From a virus, in the IMG/VR virus record IMGVR_UViG_3300038422_000017, positions 1 to 37,573 of that record: a DNA stretch of 37,573 bases; one strand, given 5' to 3'. A model generated the notes under the pieces. That model made no database searches. It saw nothing but the letters and a program-made list of their open reading frames with translations, and was not told where the DNA came from. Each line of letters starts with the position of its first letter. The stretch's first letter is position 1. This document shows, piece by piece, positions 25,840 to 33,887 of this stretch. A program made the position numbers and the translations under genes.

Positions 25840-27057
25840 TCAGATCTCCAATAGCCCGCATGGGCGATAGCCGTCTTTGCAGTTGATCAGGTGAGCGACC
25901 GTCCAGCAAACACCGTCCGCATTCTTTTCGGTGGTATATAGTCTAGGCGCTTGGAACCGAACGGGTGTATCTATGTATTTTGCGTGGCTCTTTCGAGTAT
26001 AATAAAAGAAGCTATTCTGATTCCAGAAGGTCTTATGCGTAGGGTCTTGAAACGCCCCTCGCCCATCCGTGCTAGGCACCTGGCAGATTATCCATCCTCC
26101 GGGAACGAGGACTCTACTGCACTCTCTCATTGTATGGATTGGATCTTTAAGGTGTTCGAATACGTCCATCGCGCGAATCACGCCTACTGACGAGTCCTCA
26201 AGCGGCCAATCGTTATCGAGATCGGTATTGATATCGGCGCCCTTCAAGTCGACCGTCTCATAGCCCTTAGCGGCCGTCAGCCGCCCCCCAAGCTCGATTT
26301 TGCGATAGCCGTTCATCGTGGTCCATCTATCTACTAAGACCTCAATGAAGTCGTCATAGATTCGATAGACATTATCCTGGATCTCCTGATTAAACCTAAG
26401 CCATGTATTGCCGCCATGGACGCGGTAAACGTAAAGACCCTTATCTATGTGCTGAAACTTGGTTTCTAGGTACATCCTGCACATAAGTTCCATATCATCG
26501 AGGATCCGCATACCGACATTATAGCCGCCTATCTTCTCGTAAACCGAACGGCGAAAAGCGCGAAGATGATTCGGGGCGAACCAAATACGGCTTATGCTTT
26601 CAGGAGTCGGCTCGAAAGATATGTGCTCATCTAACTTATGGCCGAACGCCTCTACCTCGCGGAATTTCCATCCGTACCGTTCATCGAAGCGTTGCACTGG
26701 CGTGAAATCACCCATAGCATGAATCGTATTTGAATAAGCAAAACCGATCTTCGGATCTTCGAAAGCATTTTGCACATCCTCTATAGCAGTTGGCATTAGC
26801 AAATCATCATGATCGAGTTCGAGTAGCACATCCCCCGTAGCCAGCTTGCAGCACTCCGCTTTCATAGCGCCGACATATTCAGGGGCATTCCAAGCGACGT
26901 GTTCGATTACCCTCGGATCGTCGAACTCTATCGGAACTCCGCCGTTGTTGTAGACAATGATCCACTCATGAAATGGTTGATCTTTGATCGACTTATAGAT
27001 CTCTGGTAGATAGCTGCTGTTATTTGTCGGAGTAAATATAGAAACTTTTTGGGTCAT
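25840..27057 (-). CDS. Glycosyltransferase (GT2) - SAM methyltransferase fusion
   Basis: Residues 1-245 form a family 2 GT-A domain: VSIFTPTNNSSYLPEIYKSI, the donor-binding ELDHDD (80-85) after ATGDVLL, an acceptor-side FAPNHLRAFRRSVYEKIGGYN and LDDMELMCRMY. Residues 252-405 are a class I methyltransferase (RKIELGGRLTAAKGYETVDL, DVFEHLKDP at 298-306, RVLVPGG at 315-321, PSTDGRGAFQDPTHKTFWNQ). It therefore may add a sugar and methylate it. It lies directly downstream of the collagen-like fibre and a small protein, with ATGA overlap, so fibre or surface modification is the likely job. The target is inferred. Confidence 0.85.
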   Translation of the reverse strand: MTQKVSIFTPTNNSSYLPEIYKSIKDQPFHEWIIVYNNGGVPIEFDDPRVIEHVAWNAPEYVGAMKAECCKLATGDVLLELDHDDLLMPTAIEDVQNAFEDPKIGFAYSNTIHAMGDFTPVQRFDERYGWKFREVEAFGHKLDEHISFEPTPESISRIWFAPNHLRAFRRSVYEKIGGYNVGMRILDDMELMCRMYLETKFQHIDKGLYVYRVHGGNTWLRFNQEIQDNVYRIYDDFIEVLVDRWTTMNGYRKIELGGRLTAAKGYETVDLKGADINTDLDNDWPLEDSSVGVIRAMDVFEHLKDPIHTMRECSRVLVPGGWIICQVPSTDGRGAFQDPTHKTFWNQNSFFYYTRKSHAKYIDTPVRFQAPRLYTTEKNADGVCWTVAHLINCKDGYRPCGLLEI

Positions 27058-27395
27058 GTTTTGATTTCTTCTACTAATACCCTAAGACGATATTTCGTAA
27101 ACTGCGTATAATCCTCGGAGTTCGCCCACGCGTAGACATCGCCGTCGATGGGCGAAATAACTAATGTTTGCCCTATGTCTCGCTTTATCCCATGTAAAGA
27201 TATAATTGCAACCTCGGTGAACTCCGTGGTTAGATTCGCCGATATATGCGCGCTTTCTGTCGGCTGACCTAATACAATAGAGGCCGTAATGCGGTACATA
27301 TGATTTTTGTCCGCCGTGAACAAAAACGTAGGAACGGTCTCGCCTTCTTTATCTACTATATCTATTCCAGCTATTACCTCTACGGCAGTACCCAT
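27054..27395 (-). CDS. Hypothetical 113-residue fibre-associated protein
   Basis: The ATG at 27395 overlaps the fibre stop as TAATG, with AAAGGA upstream, and is preferred over an in-frame start inside the fibre gene. The sequence is beta-rich (MGTAVEVIAGIDIVDKEGET, FLFTADKNHMYRITASIVLG, TEVAIISLHGIKRD, ISPIDGDVYAWA). This looks like a small jelly-roll or Ig-like domain. Position after the fibre and coupled translation suggest a fibre chaperone, tip or connector. No family is assigned. Confidence 0.6.
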   Translation of the reverse strand: MGTAVEVIAGIDIVDKEGETVPTFLFTADKNHMYRITASIVLGQPTESAHISANLTTEFTEVAIISLHGIKRDIGQTLVISPIDGDVYAWANSEDYTQFTKYRLRVLVEEIKT

Positions 27396-30300
27396 TATGA
27401 TATCCTTTGTATTTTCAGATACGAGTTTGGTTTCACGTATGCGGTTTGGCTTGACTGCAAACATTTGCACTGAATCATAAACTGCGGCGATCCGGTAGAA
27501 GGGGCGATGAATATCCCTTTCATAAACATTTCGCCTAATCCAGCCGCCATATTGTTTTGATGTCCCTGTAATCCCAACGTAGTAATAAGCCAGTGATTAA
27601 CTGGAGCGCTAGTCGCCCCTTGAGCCCCTTGACTTCCGCGTGCTATCCCGGCAACCGATCCACCAGCGACATTGCATTGAGGACACCACTGTATTCCTTG
27701 CGATCCGGCCGTTTTTTGCGATCCAATTACGGCTTCCCATTCGTACGTGGCGTTATTGGTCAGAACTGAAGTCGTAAAGCCTGGCACGTTTTGCAATCCA
27801 CTTGCCTGCGTTAGAGACCATTGTGCGCCTTGAATCCTGTATTCTGGCGCGTATCCGCCTCCGCTAGCGCCTTGATACCCCTGATTACCTTGAGCACCTT
27901 GTTCGCCAGCTACGCTGATCGTCCAGCTAGCATATGTGCCGCTACCGCCAGTGCGGACTACGTTGACCGTCATCTGGTCAGTGGTCCAGCCGGTGATGTT
28001 CCCCTCCATCCAGTTGGTGGCGCTATTTATTATCCTTACCAGACTGCCAGTGACATACGCTACATTAGATACAGTATCAGATACCGTCATGGTTAAAGAA
28101 CCAGTCGCTATGGTCCTAGACGATACAGACGTAACATAGTATTTTTTCGCTGCTGGTCCGGGAGTGCCAGACACGTTTATATTCCATGCATTGTAAGTGC
28201 CGGTTCCGCCCCATTCGTCGATATATATTACTAGGCTCGTTCCAGAATATGAGCTGACTATACCTCCCATGAACGTGTAGTTGTCACCCTGAACGGTCGC
28301 CTTCGCGCGAGCGCCAGCTAAATATGCGAGCCCGGCCTGTACCGTAAATGTCTTTTCAACGTAACCTTCTACCAACAGTGATGAGCTAGACGTGGCAATA
28401 TATCCAGCGCCCGCTGTTCCTTGATATCCTTGGTAACCCTGCGCGCCGTTGTTTCCGGCATTTCCCTGATACCCTTGGTAACCCTGTGGCCCAGCCCCTC
28501 CCGCTGTTCCTTGATATCCCTGATTCCCTTGTGGCCCAGTGCCGCCAGCATTTCCTTGATAACCTTGCGGGCCAGCGCCACCGACGTCTCCCTGATTCCC
28601 TTGTGGCCCAGTACCGCCAGCGCTACCTTGATATCCTTGGTACCCCTGAGGTCCGGCTCCTCCGGTATTGCCCTGCGCTCCCTGAGAACCGGCATCACCA
28701 GCAACTCCTTGTGTCCCCTGATATCCCTGATATCCCTGATAGCCCTGATAGCCCCTTAGCCCTTGGTACCCTTGTGGTCCAGGATCTCCGCTATCTCCTA
28801 TGCTTCCTTGGTACCCTTGCGGGCCTTGACTTCCGGTATTCCCTTGACTTCCGGTATTTCCTTGCGGTCCAGTGTCACCGATAAACCCTTGAGGTCCTTG
28901 TGCTCCTTGTACTCCTTGTGGTCCTTGTATTCCGCCGCCGCCAGTAATAATCGCGGAAAGACCGCCACGGGGGGCATTGACAAATTGAGCGTTGCTAAAG
29001 TCAGTGGCGCCTTGCTGAATTATCAACCATCCACGGAAAATGCCCCAACTCAGATTTGGGTCTTCGACAAACCCGTCGGTATAATGCAGCAACGCGTCTT
29101 CTTTCGAATCGTATTCTACCTGTCCATAGGCGACGTATGTAAAAGAAAAGTCCGGTATAAGGTATATATACTGAACAGTCCATTTACCGGACCCTACATT
29201 AGTAATCCCTGTTAGGGTGTCGTAATTATTGGGGTCGATGTACAGAGTATATGAACTGTCTGTCCAATCTCCGGATCCATTGGTAAGCGCGTATTTGAAA
29301 TAGTAGTTCGCGCCGCTTGCCGCGATGATCGGCATATGCGGATTGACTTTTCCATCGGATCCATGAAAATTGATCCCTTTGCCCCAAACACGTCCGATGG
29401 ATTTGGCCAAGCGTAGCCCGCTTGAGCCAGCCGAGTAGATGTTGCCATAATCATTTTGTCTACCTAACCAAGTCCAAAACTGAGTCAGTTGAGTAGCAAG
29501 CTGCCCTTCGGAGGTCGGATAGTTCGAAACGGCATTGATGGTTGTTCGGTTCGAGTGGACCGTATTCCCGATATGGGCATATATGGCGTATTCGTCCGGC
29601 GTCCAAAAGTCCGGACCAGATCGTTGCGCGACCGTAGGTGGGTCGCTGTCTGTTAGCGCGATGAACGTAAGCGAAGAATTCGCTATCTCAGTATCGGTGA
29701 TCCCGATCATGTCCGAGAACTCGCGAATAGTTACAACGGGCGGATCGTCTGGATTCGTAAAGTTGTCGACGAACATGATCTTGTTCGTAGGATCGCTTCC
29801 GCTGTAGATATCAAACTTGGTATTGTCTCCTCCGTTTATTCGAACCTTGCACCCGCATATGATGGACGTCGCCTCCGACCACGTGGAACCTCCGCCTCCT
29901 TGTTCCCCCTGCGGCCCTTGTTCTCCTTGTTCTCCTTGTGGCCCTCCATAAGCACCTTGATAGCCTTGGTAACCTTGCGGTCCCTGAGACCCACTACCTG
30001 TCTGGCCCTGTAACCCCTGCGGCCCTTGGTATCCTTGCGGCCCTTGCTCTCCATCGATTCCCTGGTATCCATCGGCACCGGCGGGGCCTTGGTAGCCCTG
30101 GTTGCCTTGTGGCCCCTGTCCGCCTTGTGCGCCTTGTTCCCCGGCTCCCTGGATTCCCTGATACCCTTGTGGACCTTGCAAACCGGTGTCCCCGGTGTCG
30201 CCCTTCGAGCCAGTCGCGCCTTGTGGCCCTTGGTACCCTTGATATCCCTGGCTTCCGGTGTCGCCCTTGTCGCCTTCATCTCCTACATGTCCCTGTAGAC

Positions 30301-31144
30301 CCTGGGGTCCCTGCACTCCCTGAGTGCCCTGTGGTCCCTGTAGCCCGGTGCCGGTGACTCCCTGATTGCCTTGTGGCCCTTGGGCACCCTGGTATCCCTG
30401 ATTCCCCTGTGAGCCGGTGAGTCCGGTTCCACCTTGGAACCCTTGGAATCCCTGGTAACCCTGGTTGCCCTGGTTGCCCTGGTTGCCCTGCGTGCCTGCG
30501 CCGCCCACATTACCCTGGTTGCCCTGGTAACCCTGGTTGCCCTGGTTGCCCTGGTTGCCCTGCGTGCCTGCGCCGCCAGCCGTCCCTTGAAAACCTTGCG
30601 TACCCTGGGTTCCTTGAAAACCTTGCGTTCCCTGGTACCCCTGCGTTCCCACCTGTCCGGTGAGCCCGAGATTCCAGTCGGTCTTAGTTCCTGAACCGGA
30701 CGTGTAATCCATATTGACGACTAGCGTCGTTGACGAATAGGAGGTTACCAATCCCTCCATGAAATTCGTGGTGCCGCTCGCGCTTGTGGCCCGCACTCTC
30801 ATTCCAACGAGATAGGCCAGTCCGGCTTGCGTGGTAAAACTCTTACTACCCGTTCCGATAGTGAGCGAAGTGGTCGACGTCGCCGCATATCCGGCACCTT
30901 GCGAGCCTGCTCCCTGGACTCCCTGCGCTCCTTGCGCTCCTTGCGTTCCCTGAGTCCCTTGATATCCTTGCGGACCTCCAGAGCTGCCTTGCGGCCCTTG
31001 CGCCCCTTGAAAGCCTTGCGGCCCTTGTAAGTTTCCACCCATGGCGATTTCACCGTTCCTAATAGCGTTATACAAGTCCTCGAATTTTTTTTCTATCTCT
31101 TCGAGGTTGCGCGCCGGAGGCCTTTTGTGGATATCGAAAAACAT
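27395..31144 (-). CDS. Collagen-like tail fibre (1249 residues, GXQ repeats)
   Basis: The start overlaps the adaptor stop as TAATG. A 35-residue helical N terminus (RPPARNLEEIEKKFEDLYNAI) probably trimerises and binds the tail. Collagen-like tracts of Gly-X-Y follow, with Gln the dominant Y residue (GPQ, GYQ, GAQ, GNQ, GTQ). They lie at about 30896-31033, 29884-30668, 28405-28938 and a short one near 27860-27906. Three related domains of about 80 residues containing TTQAGLAYLVGMRVRATSAS-type sequence (the third more diverged) separate tracts, plus a larger globular domain (about residues 420-735). The C-terminal region (about 1095-1249) may be receptor-binding. Each tract should form a triple helix. 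Confidence 0.88.
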   Translation of the reverse strand: MFFDIHKRPPARNLEEIEKKFEDLYNAIRNGEIAMGGNLQGPQGFQGAQGPQGSSGGPQGYQGTQGTQGAQGAQGVQGAGSQGAGYAATSTTSLTIGTGSKSFTTQAGLAYLVGMRVRATSASGTTNFMEGLVTSYSSTTLVVNMDYTSGSGTKTDWNLGLTGQVGTQGYQGTQGFQGTQGTQGFQGTAGGAGTQGNQGNQGNQGYQGNQGNVGGAGTQGNQGNQGNQGYQGFQGFQGGTGLTGSQGNQGYQGAQGPQGNQGVTGTGLQGPQGTQGVQGPQGLQGHVGDEGDKGDTGSQGYQGYQGPQGATGSKGDTGDTGLQGPQGYQGIQGAGEQGAQGGQGPQGNQGYQGPAGADGYQGIDGEQGPQGYQGPQGLQGQTGSGSQGPQGYQGYQGAYGGPQGEQGEQGPQGEQGGGGSTWSEATSIICGCKVRINGGDNTKFDIYSGSDPTNKIMFVDNFTNPDDPPVVTIREFSDMIGITDTEIANSSLTFIALTDSDPPTVAQRSGPDFWTPDEYAIYAHIGNTVHSNRTTINAVSNYPTSEGQLATQLTQFWTWLGRQNDYGNIYSAGSSGLRLAKSIGRVWGKGINFHGSDGKVNPHMPIIAASGANYYFKYALTNGSGDWTDSSYTLYIDPNNYDTLTGITNVGSGKWTVQYIYLIPDFSFTYVAYGQVEYDSKEDALLHYTDGFVEDPNLSWGIFRGWLIIQQGATDFSNAQFVNAPRGGLSAIITGGGGIQGPQGVQGAQGPQGFIGDTGPQGNTGSQGNTGSQGPQGYQGSIGDSGDPGPQGYQGLRGYQGYQGYQGYQGTQGVAGDAGSQGAQGNTGGAGPQGYQGYQGSAGGTGPQGNQGDVGGAGPQGYQGNAGGTGPQGNQGYQGTAGGAGPQGYQGYQGNAGNNGAQGYQGYQGTAGAGYIATSSSSLLVEGYVEKTFTVQAGLAYLAGARAKATVQGDNYTFMGGIVSSYSGTSLVIYIDEWGGTGTYNAWNINVSGTPGPAAKKYYVTSVSSRTIATGSLTMTVSDTVSNVAYVTGSLVRIINSATNWMEGNITGWTTDQMTVNVVRTGGSGTYASWTISVAGEQGAQGNQGYQGASGGGYAPEYRIQGAQWSLTQASGLQNVPGFTTSVLTNNATYEWEAVIGSQKTAGSQGIQWCPQCNVAGGSVAGIARGSQGAQGATSAPVNHWLITTLGLQGHQNNMAAGLGEMFMKGIFIAPSTGSPQFMIQCKCLQSSQTAYVKPNSYLKIQRIS
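28405..28938 (-). repeat. Collagen-like GXQ repeat tract, distal
   Basis: This is a 9-base periodic repeat encoding Gly-X-Y triplets with mostly Gln at Y. Interspersed GDTGP and GDSGDPGP triplets break the pattern. The DNA repeat is imperfect, with mixed Gly, Pro and Gln codons. Confidence 0.85.
29884..30668 (-). repeat. Collagen-like GXQ repeat tract, central (longest)
   Basis: About 780 bases of 9-base units encode roughly 260 residues of Gly-X-Y. A nearly identical block of about 60 bases occurs twice around 30447-30575 (GNQGNQGNQGYQ units separated by VGGAGTQ), a recent local duplication. Confidence 0.85.
30896..31033 (-). repeat. Collagen-like GXQ repeat tract, proximal
   Basis: A short tract of about 15 Gly-X-Gln triplets lies just after the N-terminal helix and before the first 80-residue domain. 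Confidence 0.8.
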
Positions 31145-31848
31145 TAATAAATCTTATAGGTTAAATCGATATATTTTGATCTTGGTAACCTTCTCGGCGA
31201 ATCCGGCGCTCGGTTAGCCAGTGATTTAATGATTGCTTGCTGCAAATCGACCTTCAAAAACGCGAGGTCTTTTATGTCAAGTTCTTGTGCCACCCTCACC
31301 TTGATCGACGCGTTCATAACGACCCAGTCGTCAAGCCCGAGTCGGCCGTCTAGGTAATCGGTGCCGGTGGTAAACTCTTGGATTGCGTTACCGCCAGTGT
31401 TGTAGCAACCCATTAGATAGGACTGGTAATATATCTTGATCGTCTTATTCGACGTGCACTTGGGGTAGATCTCGATATGGTCACCCATGAAGAAAAACAC
31501 TGGCTCGCGGTCGTCCCACCCGGCAGCGATGGTATCGATGTTAGCATATTCGTCGGCCGAAGCGCGCCTAATCGGATATTCCTGTCCGTCCGCATCCACC
31601 CATGATACCCGTTCCGGCTTAAAGCAGTCGGTACCAAATGATACCGACGTGGAACCCGCCGTCAGAGTGGACGTGACGCTTTTCGACAAATATCGTTCGT
31701 CCGATAACCCGGATAGCAGAGACGCGCTCTGAACGACCGATTCATTAAGTAGTCGCATTATCTGGGCATCAGTAACCGCCTGTGAGCTACCTAGCCCAGA
31801 GTAGAAGCGGACGTCCGCCGTTAAGTTGGTTAGAGTCCGTGTTCTCAT
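31144..31848 (-). CDS. Head-tail adaptor protein (234 residues)
   Basis: This fits the adaptor group of short-tailed phages (P22 gp4/T7 gp11 type) that docks under the portal. It starts with a helical part (LTADVRFYSGLGSSQAVTDA, IMRLLNESVVQSASLLSGL). A strand-rich centre follows with FKPERVSWVDADGQEYPIRR and DHIEIYPKCTSNKTIKIYY, then a helical end (SIKVRVAQELDIKDLAFLKV). Position after the capsid genes and before the fibre is the normal one. GGAGAACGTCGC precedes the ATG. Confidence 0.75.
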   Translation of the reverse strand: MRTRTLTNLTADVRFYSGLGSSQAVTDAQIMRLLNESVVQSASLLSGLSDERYLSKSVTSTLTAGSTSVSFGTDCFKPERVSWVDADGQEYPIRRASADEYANIDTIAAGWDDREPVFFFMGDHIEIYPKCTSNKTIKIYYQSYLMGCYNTGGNAIQEFTTGTDYLDGRLGLDDWVVMNASIKVRVAQELDIKDLAFLKVDLQQAIIKSLANRAPDSPRRLPRSKYIDLTYKIY

Positions 31849-31860
31849 GCGACGTTCTCC

Positions 31861-32049
31861 TTACATTGATAGAAAATCAGACAGTGCGTCGGCCAGCATC
31901 GCTGGATCATCCGCCTTTATCGCATCGAGGATCAGGCTTGCGGCTGATTCCCTTCCCGCGTCAATCGGTTGATCGTCATCTTCGGAATCCTCGCCTTGCG
32001 GCTTGCCGATCCCGAGTAGGAGGGCTACGCCTTTGCTTTGCTTAGCCAT
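31861..32049 (-). CDS. Small head-neck region protein (62 residues)
   Basis: The protein begins MAKQSKGVALLLGIGKPQG, then an acidic linker, and ends in an amphipathic helix (ASLILDAIKADDPAMLADAL). Small proteins with the same SKGVALLLGIGKP start occur between capsid and adaptor genes of similar phages, with no known function. The ATG overlaps the preceding stop as TAATG. Confidence 0.65.
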   Translation of the reverse strand: MAKQSKGVALLLGIGKPQGEDSEDDDQPIDAGRESAASLILDAIKADDPAMLADALSDFLSM

Positions 32050-32453
32050 TAGTACGCACTCCCGTCCTTCAGACCTTTTTGCTTAAGCAGGAGCACGAAG
32101 TCGATCATATTCGCAGCGTTTGCGGCAATGTCTACGGCCGCGCCAGACGATGTCGTATAGGCCGCTATGCTGATCGACGGTACGGACAGATCGACGGCGA
32201 GGACTTGCCACTCAGTGGCGGTCAATGCGCTGTAGCGCGGGATCCCTTTGACGATCGACACCACTGCAAAGGCTGACCCTTTGAGCCAGTCTTGTAGCGT
32301 TACGGTCCATGCCCCAGTCCCGGTCCTAGTCACCGATTTTACGCAACCGGCAACGGTGGTGGGGTTAGACGACCCATTAGGATAGAATCGCCCTGGATAT
32401 GCCTGTAGACCGTTGTAGGCGGCCTTCAGTAGAAACATTTCACGATCTTGCAT
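32049..32453 (-). CDS. Hypothetical head protein after the capsid gene (134 residues)
   Basis: The ATG at 32453 with AGGAGATATAAA upstream replaces an in-frame start at 32522 that lies inside the hairpin spacer. The sequence is mainly strands (VAGCVKSVTRTGTGAWTVTL, FAVVSIVKGIPRYSAL, SISIAAYTTSSGAAVDIA). This fits a capsid decoration or stabilisation protein, since it follows the major capsid gene directly. That role is inference only. Confidence 0.65.
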   Translation of the reverse strand: MQDREMFLLKAAYNGLQAYPGRFYPNGSSNPTTVAGCVKSVTRTGTGAWTVTLQDWLKGSAFAVVSIVKGIPRYSALTATEWQVLAVDLSVPSISIAAYTTSSGAAVDIAANAANMIDFVLLLKQKGLKDGSAY

Positions 32454-32496
32454 TTTATATCTCCTATTCCTTTTTACACTTTTTAGTGATGATATG

Positions 32497-32518
32497 TACC
32501 CCCTCCGGAGAGGGGGTA
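32497..32518 (-). other. Hyperstable UCCG-loop hairpin downstream of the capsid gene
   Basis: On the - strand TACCCCCTC pairs with GAGGGGGTA around TCCG, a C(UNCG)G tetraloop. It lies 19 bases after the capsid stop. No T-run follows (ACATATC), so termination is not expected. A 3' stability or processing element that raises capsid over downstream messages is more likely. Confidence 0.65.
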
Positions 32519-32536
32519 ACATAGTTACATCAGCTA

Positions 32537-33790
32537 TTACGTGGTGGCCAACTTGATTCGGCAGCTAGCGAACGGACGATTGCAAGATAGGCCATAGCGA
32601 GTCTTGATCATAGCTTCCCAACTATCGCCATTGGCGACGACCGCACGGCGGAACGTCAGCCCGTCGAAGTTTTGAAGCTCCAACAGAGGGCCTACGCTCT
32701 TGAGGAACCAGCTTGATAGGTCGGTTAGGAACGGATACCCCTGCGGAATCCACCGATCCGAAACGACCTTGATGACGCCAGCTGCACAGGCGAGGTTGAT
32801 CGCAGCATAGCCGACGTCTAGAACCCTACCTCCAGGCCCTTTCGCCGGAATCGTGGTAGCGCCTTGCGCCGTTTCTGCCGCGTTGACTAGGGTGACCAGG
32901 TCGAGCGGATTGCAGAAATAGTGCGTCGGTACGGCTCCGCCCATGTGCTGCATATGAGCGCAAGCGGAGTTTAGCGCGGTTCTGTGGGTCTCACCAGAGC
33001 CGTCGTAGACGCTTCCCGCAAGCAGTTGCGGGTAAGCGCTGCGATCAACGCCACCGAACGAATCACCGCTCGTAGGAGCCGTCAAGGGAACCCATCCAGC
33101 AACCCCGGCGACGTTACCTTTGAATGATCCAGACAGAAACAGGTAATCGTTGTTCGCGAACGAGGTGATCGCCGAGTTCCAATTCGATCCGCCCGTTAAC
33201 GTTCCAGCGACATAGTCAACGGCGGTAAGCGTTTGGCTGCCCGTACGTTGGGTATCGCCGGAGGCGTCGCCGTTTGCCGAACATGCAACGACGATATCGC
33301 CCACCTTGAATTTGATCACGTCGCTCTTTCGAGACAGCGTGATCGTTGTGCCTGTGGCACCACTCGCGCACTGACCAAGCATGTTTCCAGGACCTACCTG
33401 GATCGCCGCACTGATCGCGGCCCGGTGATTCATCATCGCCCCGTCCACCTCGGTATCGATTACGCTGGCAATCGCCATTGCATCGCCACGCGAATCGCGG
33501 ATAGCATCGTCGGTGATGTAGATCGGTTGGTACTTGTTTACCCAACCGAAATCGAATTTGTCGTACTTGCCGGGTGTATGATTCGCTACAGCTGTAGAGT
33601 AGGTGTTTCCTCCGCCTCCAGGGGGCAGATAGTTGATCGGCGTTCGGCAGACCTCTCCGCCCGCTTTCTCGTCCTTATCAATCGCCCCTAGGAAGGCGGA
33701 ATCTTTGAGGAACAGACTTAGGAATTTACCGTCCTTAACGTAATACCGCTTGAGATAAGCGGCCAGATTAGCAGAAGTAATAGCGCCCAT
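32537..33790 (-). CDS. Major capsid protein (HK97-fold family)
   Basis: The 417-residue protein has the expected content for the shell subunit. It has an N-terminal helix with LAAYLKRYYVKDGKF, an extended arm with a Gly-rich loop (NYLPPGGGGNTYSTAV), an axial-like domain with VDGAMMNHRAAISAAIQVG, an inserted beta domain (residues about 155-215) and a C terminus with FDGLTFRRAVVANGDSWEAM. It is preceded by a scaffold gene and followed by small head genes, the standard order. TTGGAGAGTCTAA precedes the ATG. The assignment rests on size, composition and gene order. Confidence 0.82.
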   Translation of the reverse strand: MGAITSANLAAYLKRYYVKDGKFLSLFLKDSAFLGAIDKDEKAGGEVCRTPINYLPPGGGGNTYSTAVANHTPGKYDKFDFGWVNKYQPIYITDDAIRDSRGDAMAIASVIDTEVDGAMMNHRAAISAAIQVGPGNMLGQCASGATGTTITLSRKSDVIKFKVGDIVVACSANGDASGDTQRTGSQTLTAVDYVAGTLTGGSNWNSAITSFANNDYLFLSGSFKGNVAGVAGWVPLTAPTSGDSFGGVDRSAYPQLLAGSVYDGSGETHRTALNSACAHMQHMGGAVPTHYFCNPLDLVTLVNAAETAQGATTIPAKGPGGRVLDVGYAAINLACAAGVIKVVSDRWIPQGYPFLTDLSSWFLKSVGPLLELQNFDGLTFRRAVVANGDSWEAMIKTRYGLSCNRPFASCRIKLATT

Positions 33791-33810
33791 TTAGACTCTC
33801 CAAATTTCAT
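33718..33810 (-). other. Out-of-frame signal-like mini-ORF over the capsid start
   Basis: An ATG at 33810 with AAAAGG upstream opens a 30-codon frame, +1 shifted to the capsid gene. It encodes MKFGESKWALLLLLIWPLIS, then SGITLRTVNS and a TAA. It resembles a signal peptide or membrane helix. It may be a chance frame or a way to tune capsid initiation. The 97-base spacer 33791-33887 otherwise holds nothing I can support. Confidence 0.25.
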
Positions 33811-33887
33811 TTTTTTTAACCTTTTTATCCGCTTGTTTGGGTTGTCTGTGGCGCGGACCTGCCCGATCTGAGTAAGTGTATGGACGA

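Noticed and set aside
25838-25909. Upstream extension of the nozzle-like protein
   Set aside because: It would overlap the end of the transferase gene, while the ATG at 25837 has a well-placed GGAG and follows the stop by two bases.
28405-30668. Regular repeats that could be mistaken for a CRISPR array
   Set aside because: The period is 9 bases, it is continuous with an open frame, and there are no unique spacers.
27395-31144. Several long + strand frames with Leu/Ser/Pro-rich repeats opposite the fibre
   Set aside because: They mirror the 9-base collagen repeat on the other strand and have no ribosome sites or family likeness.
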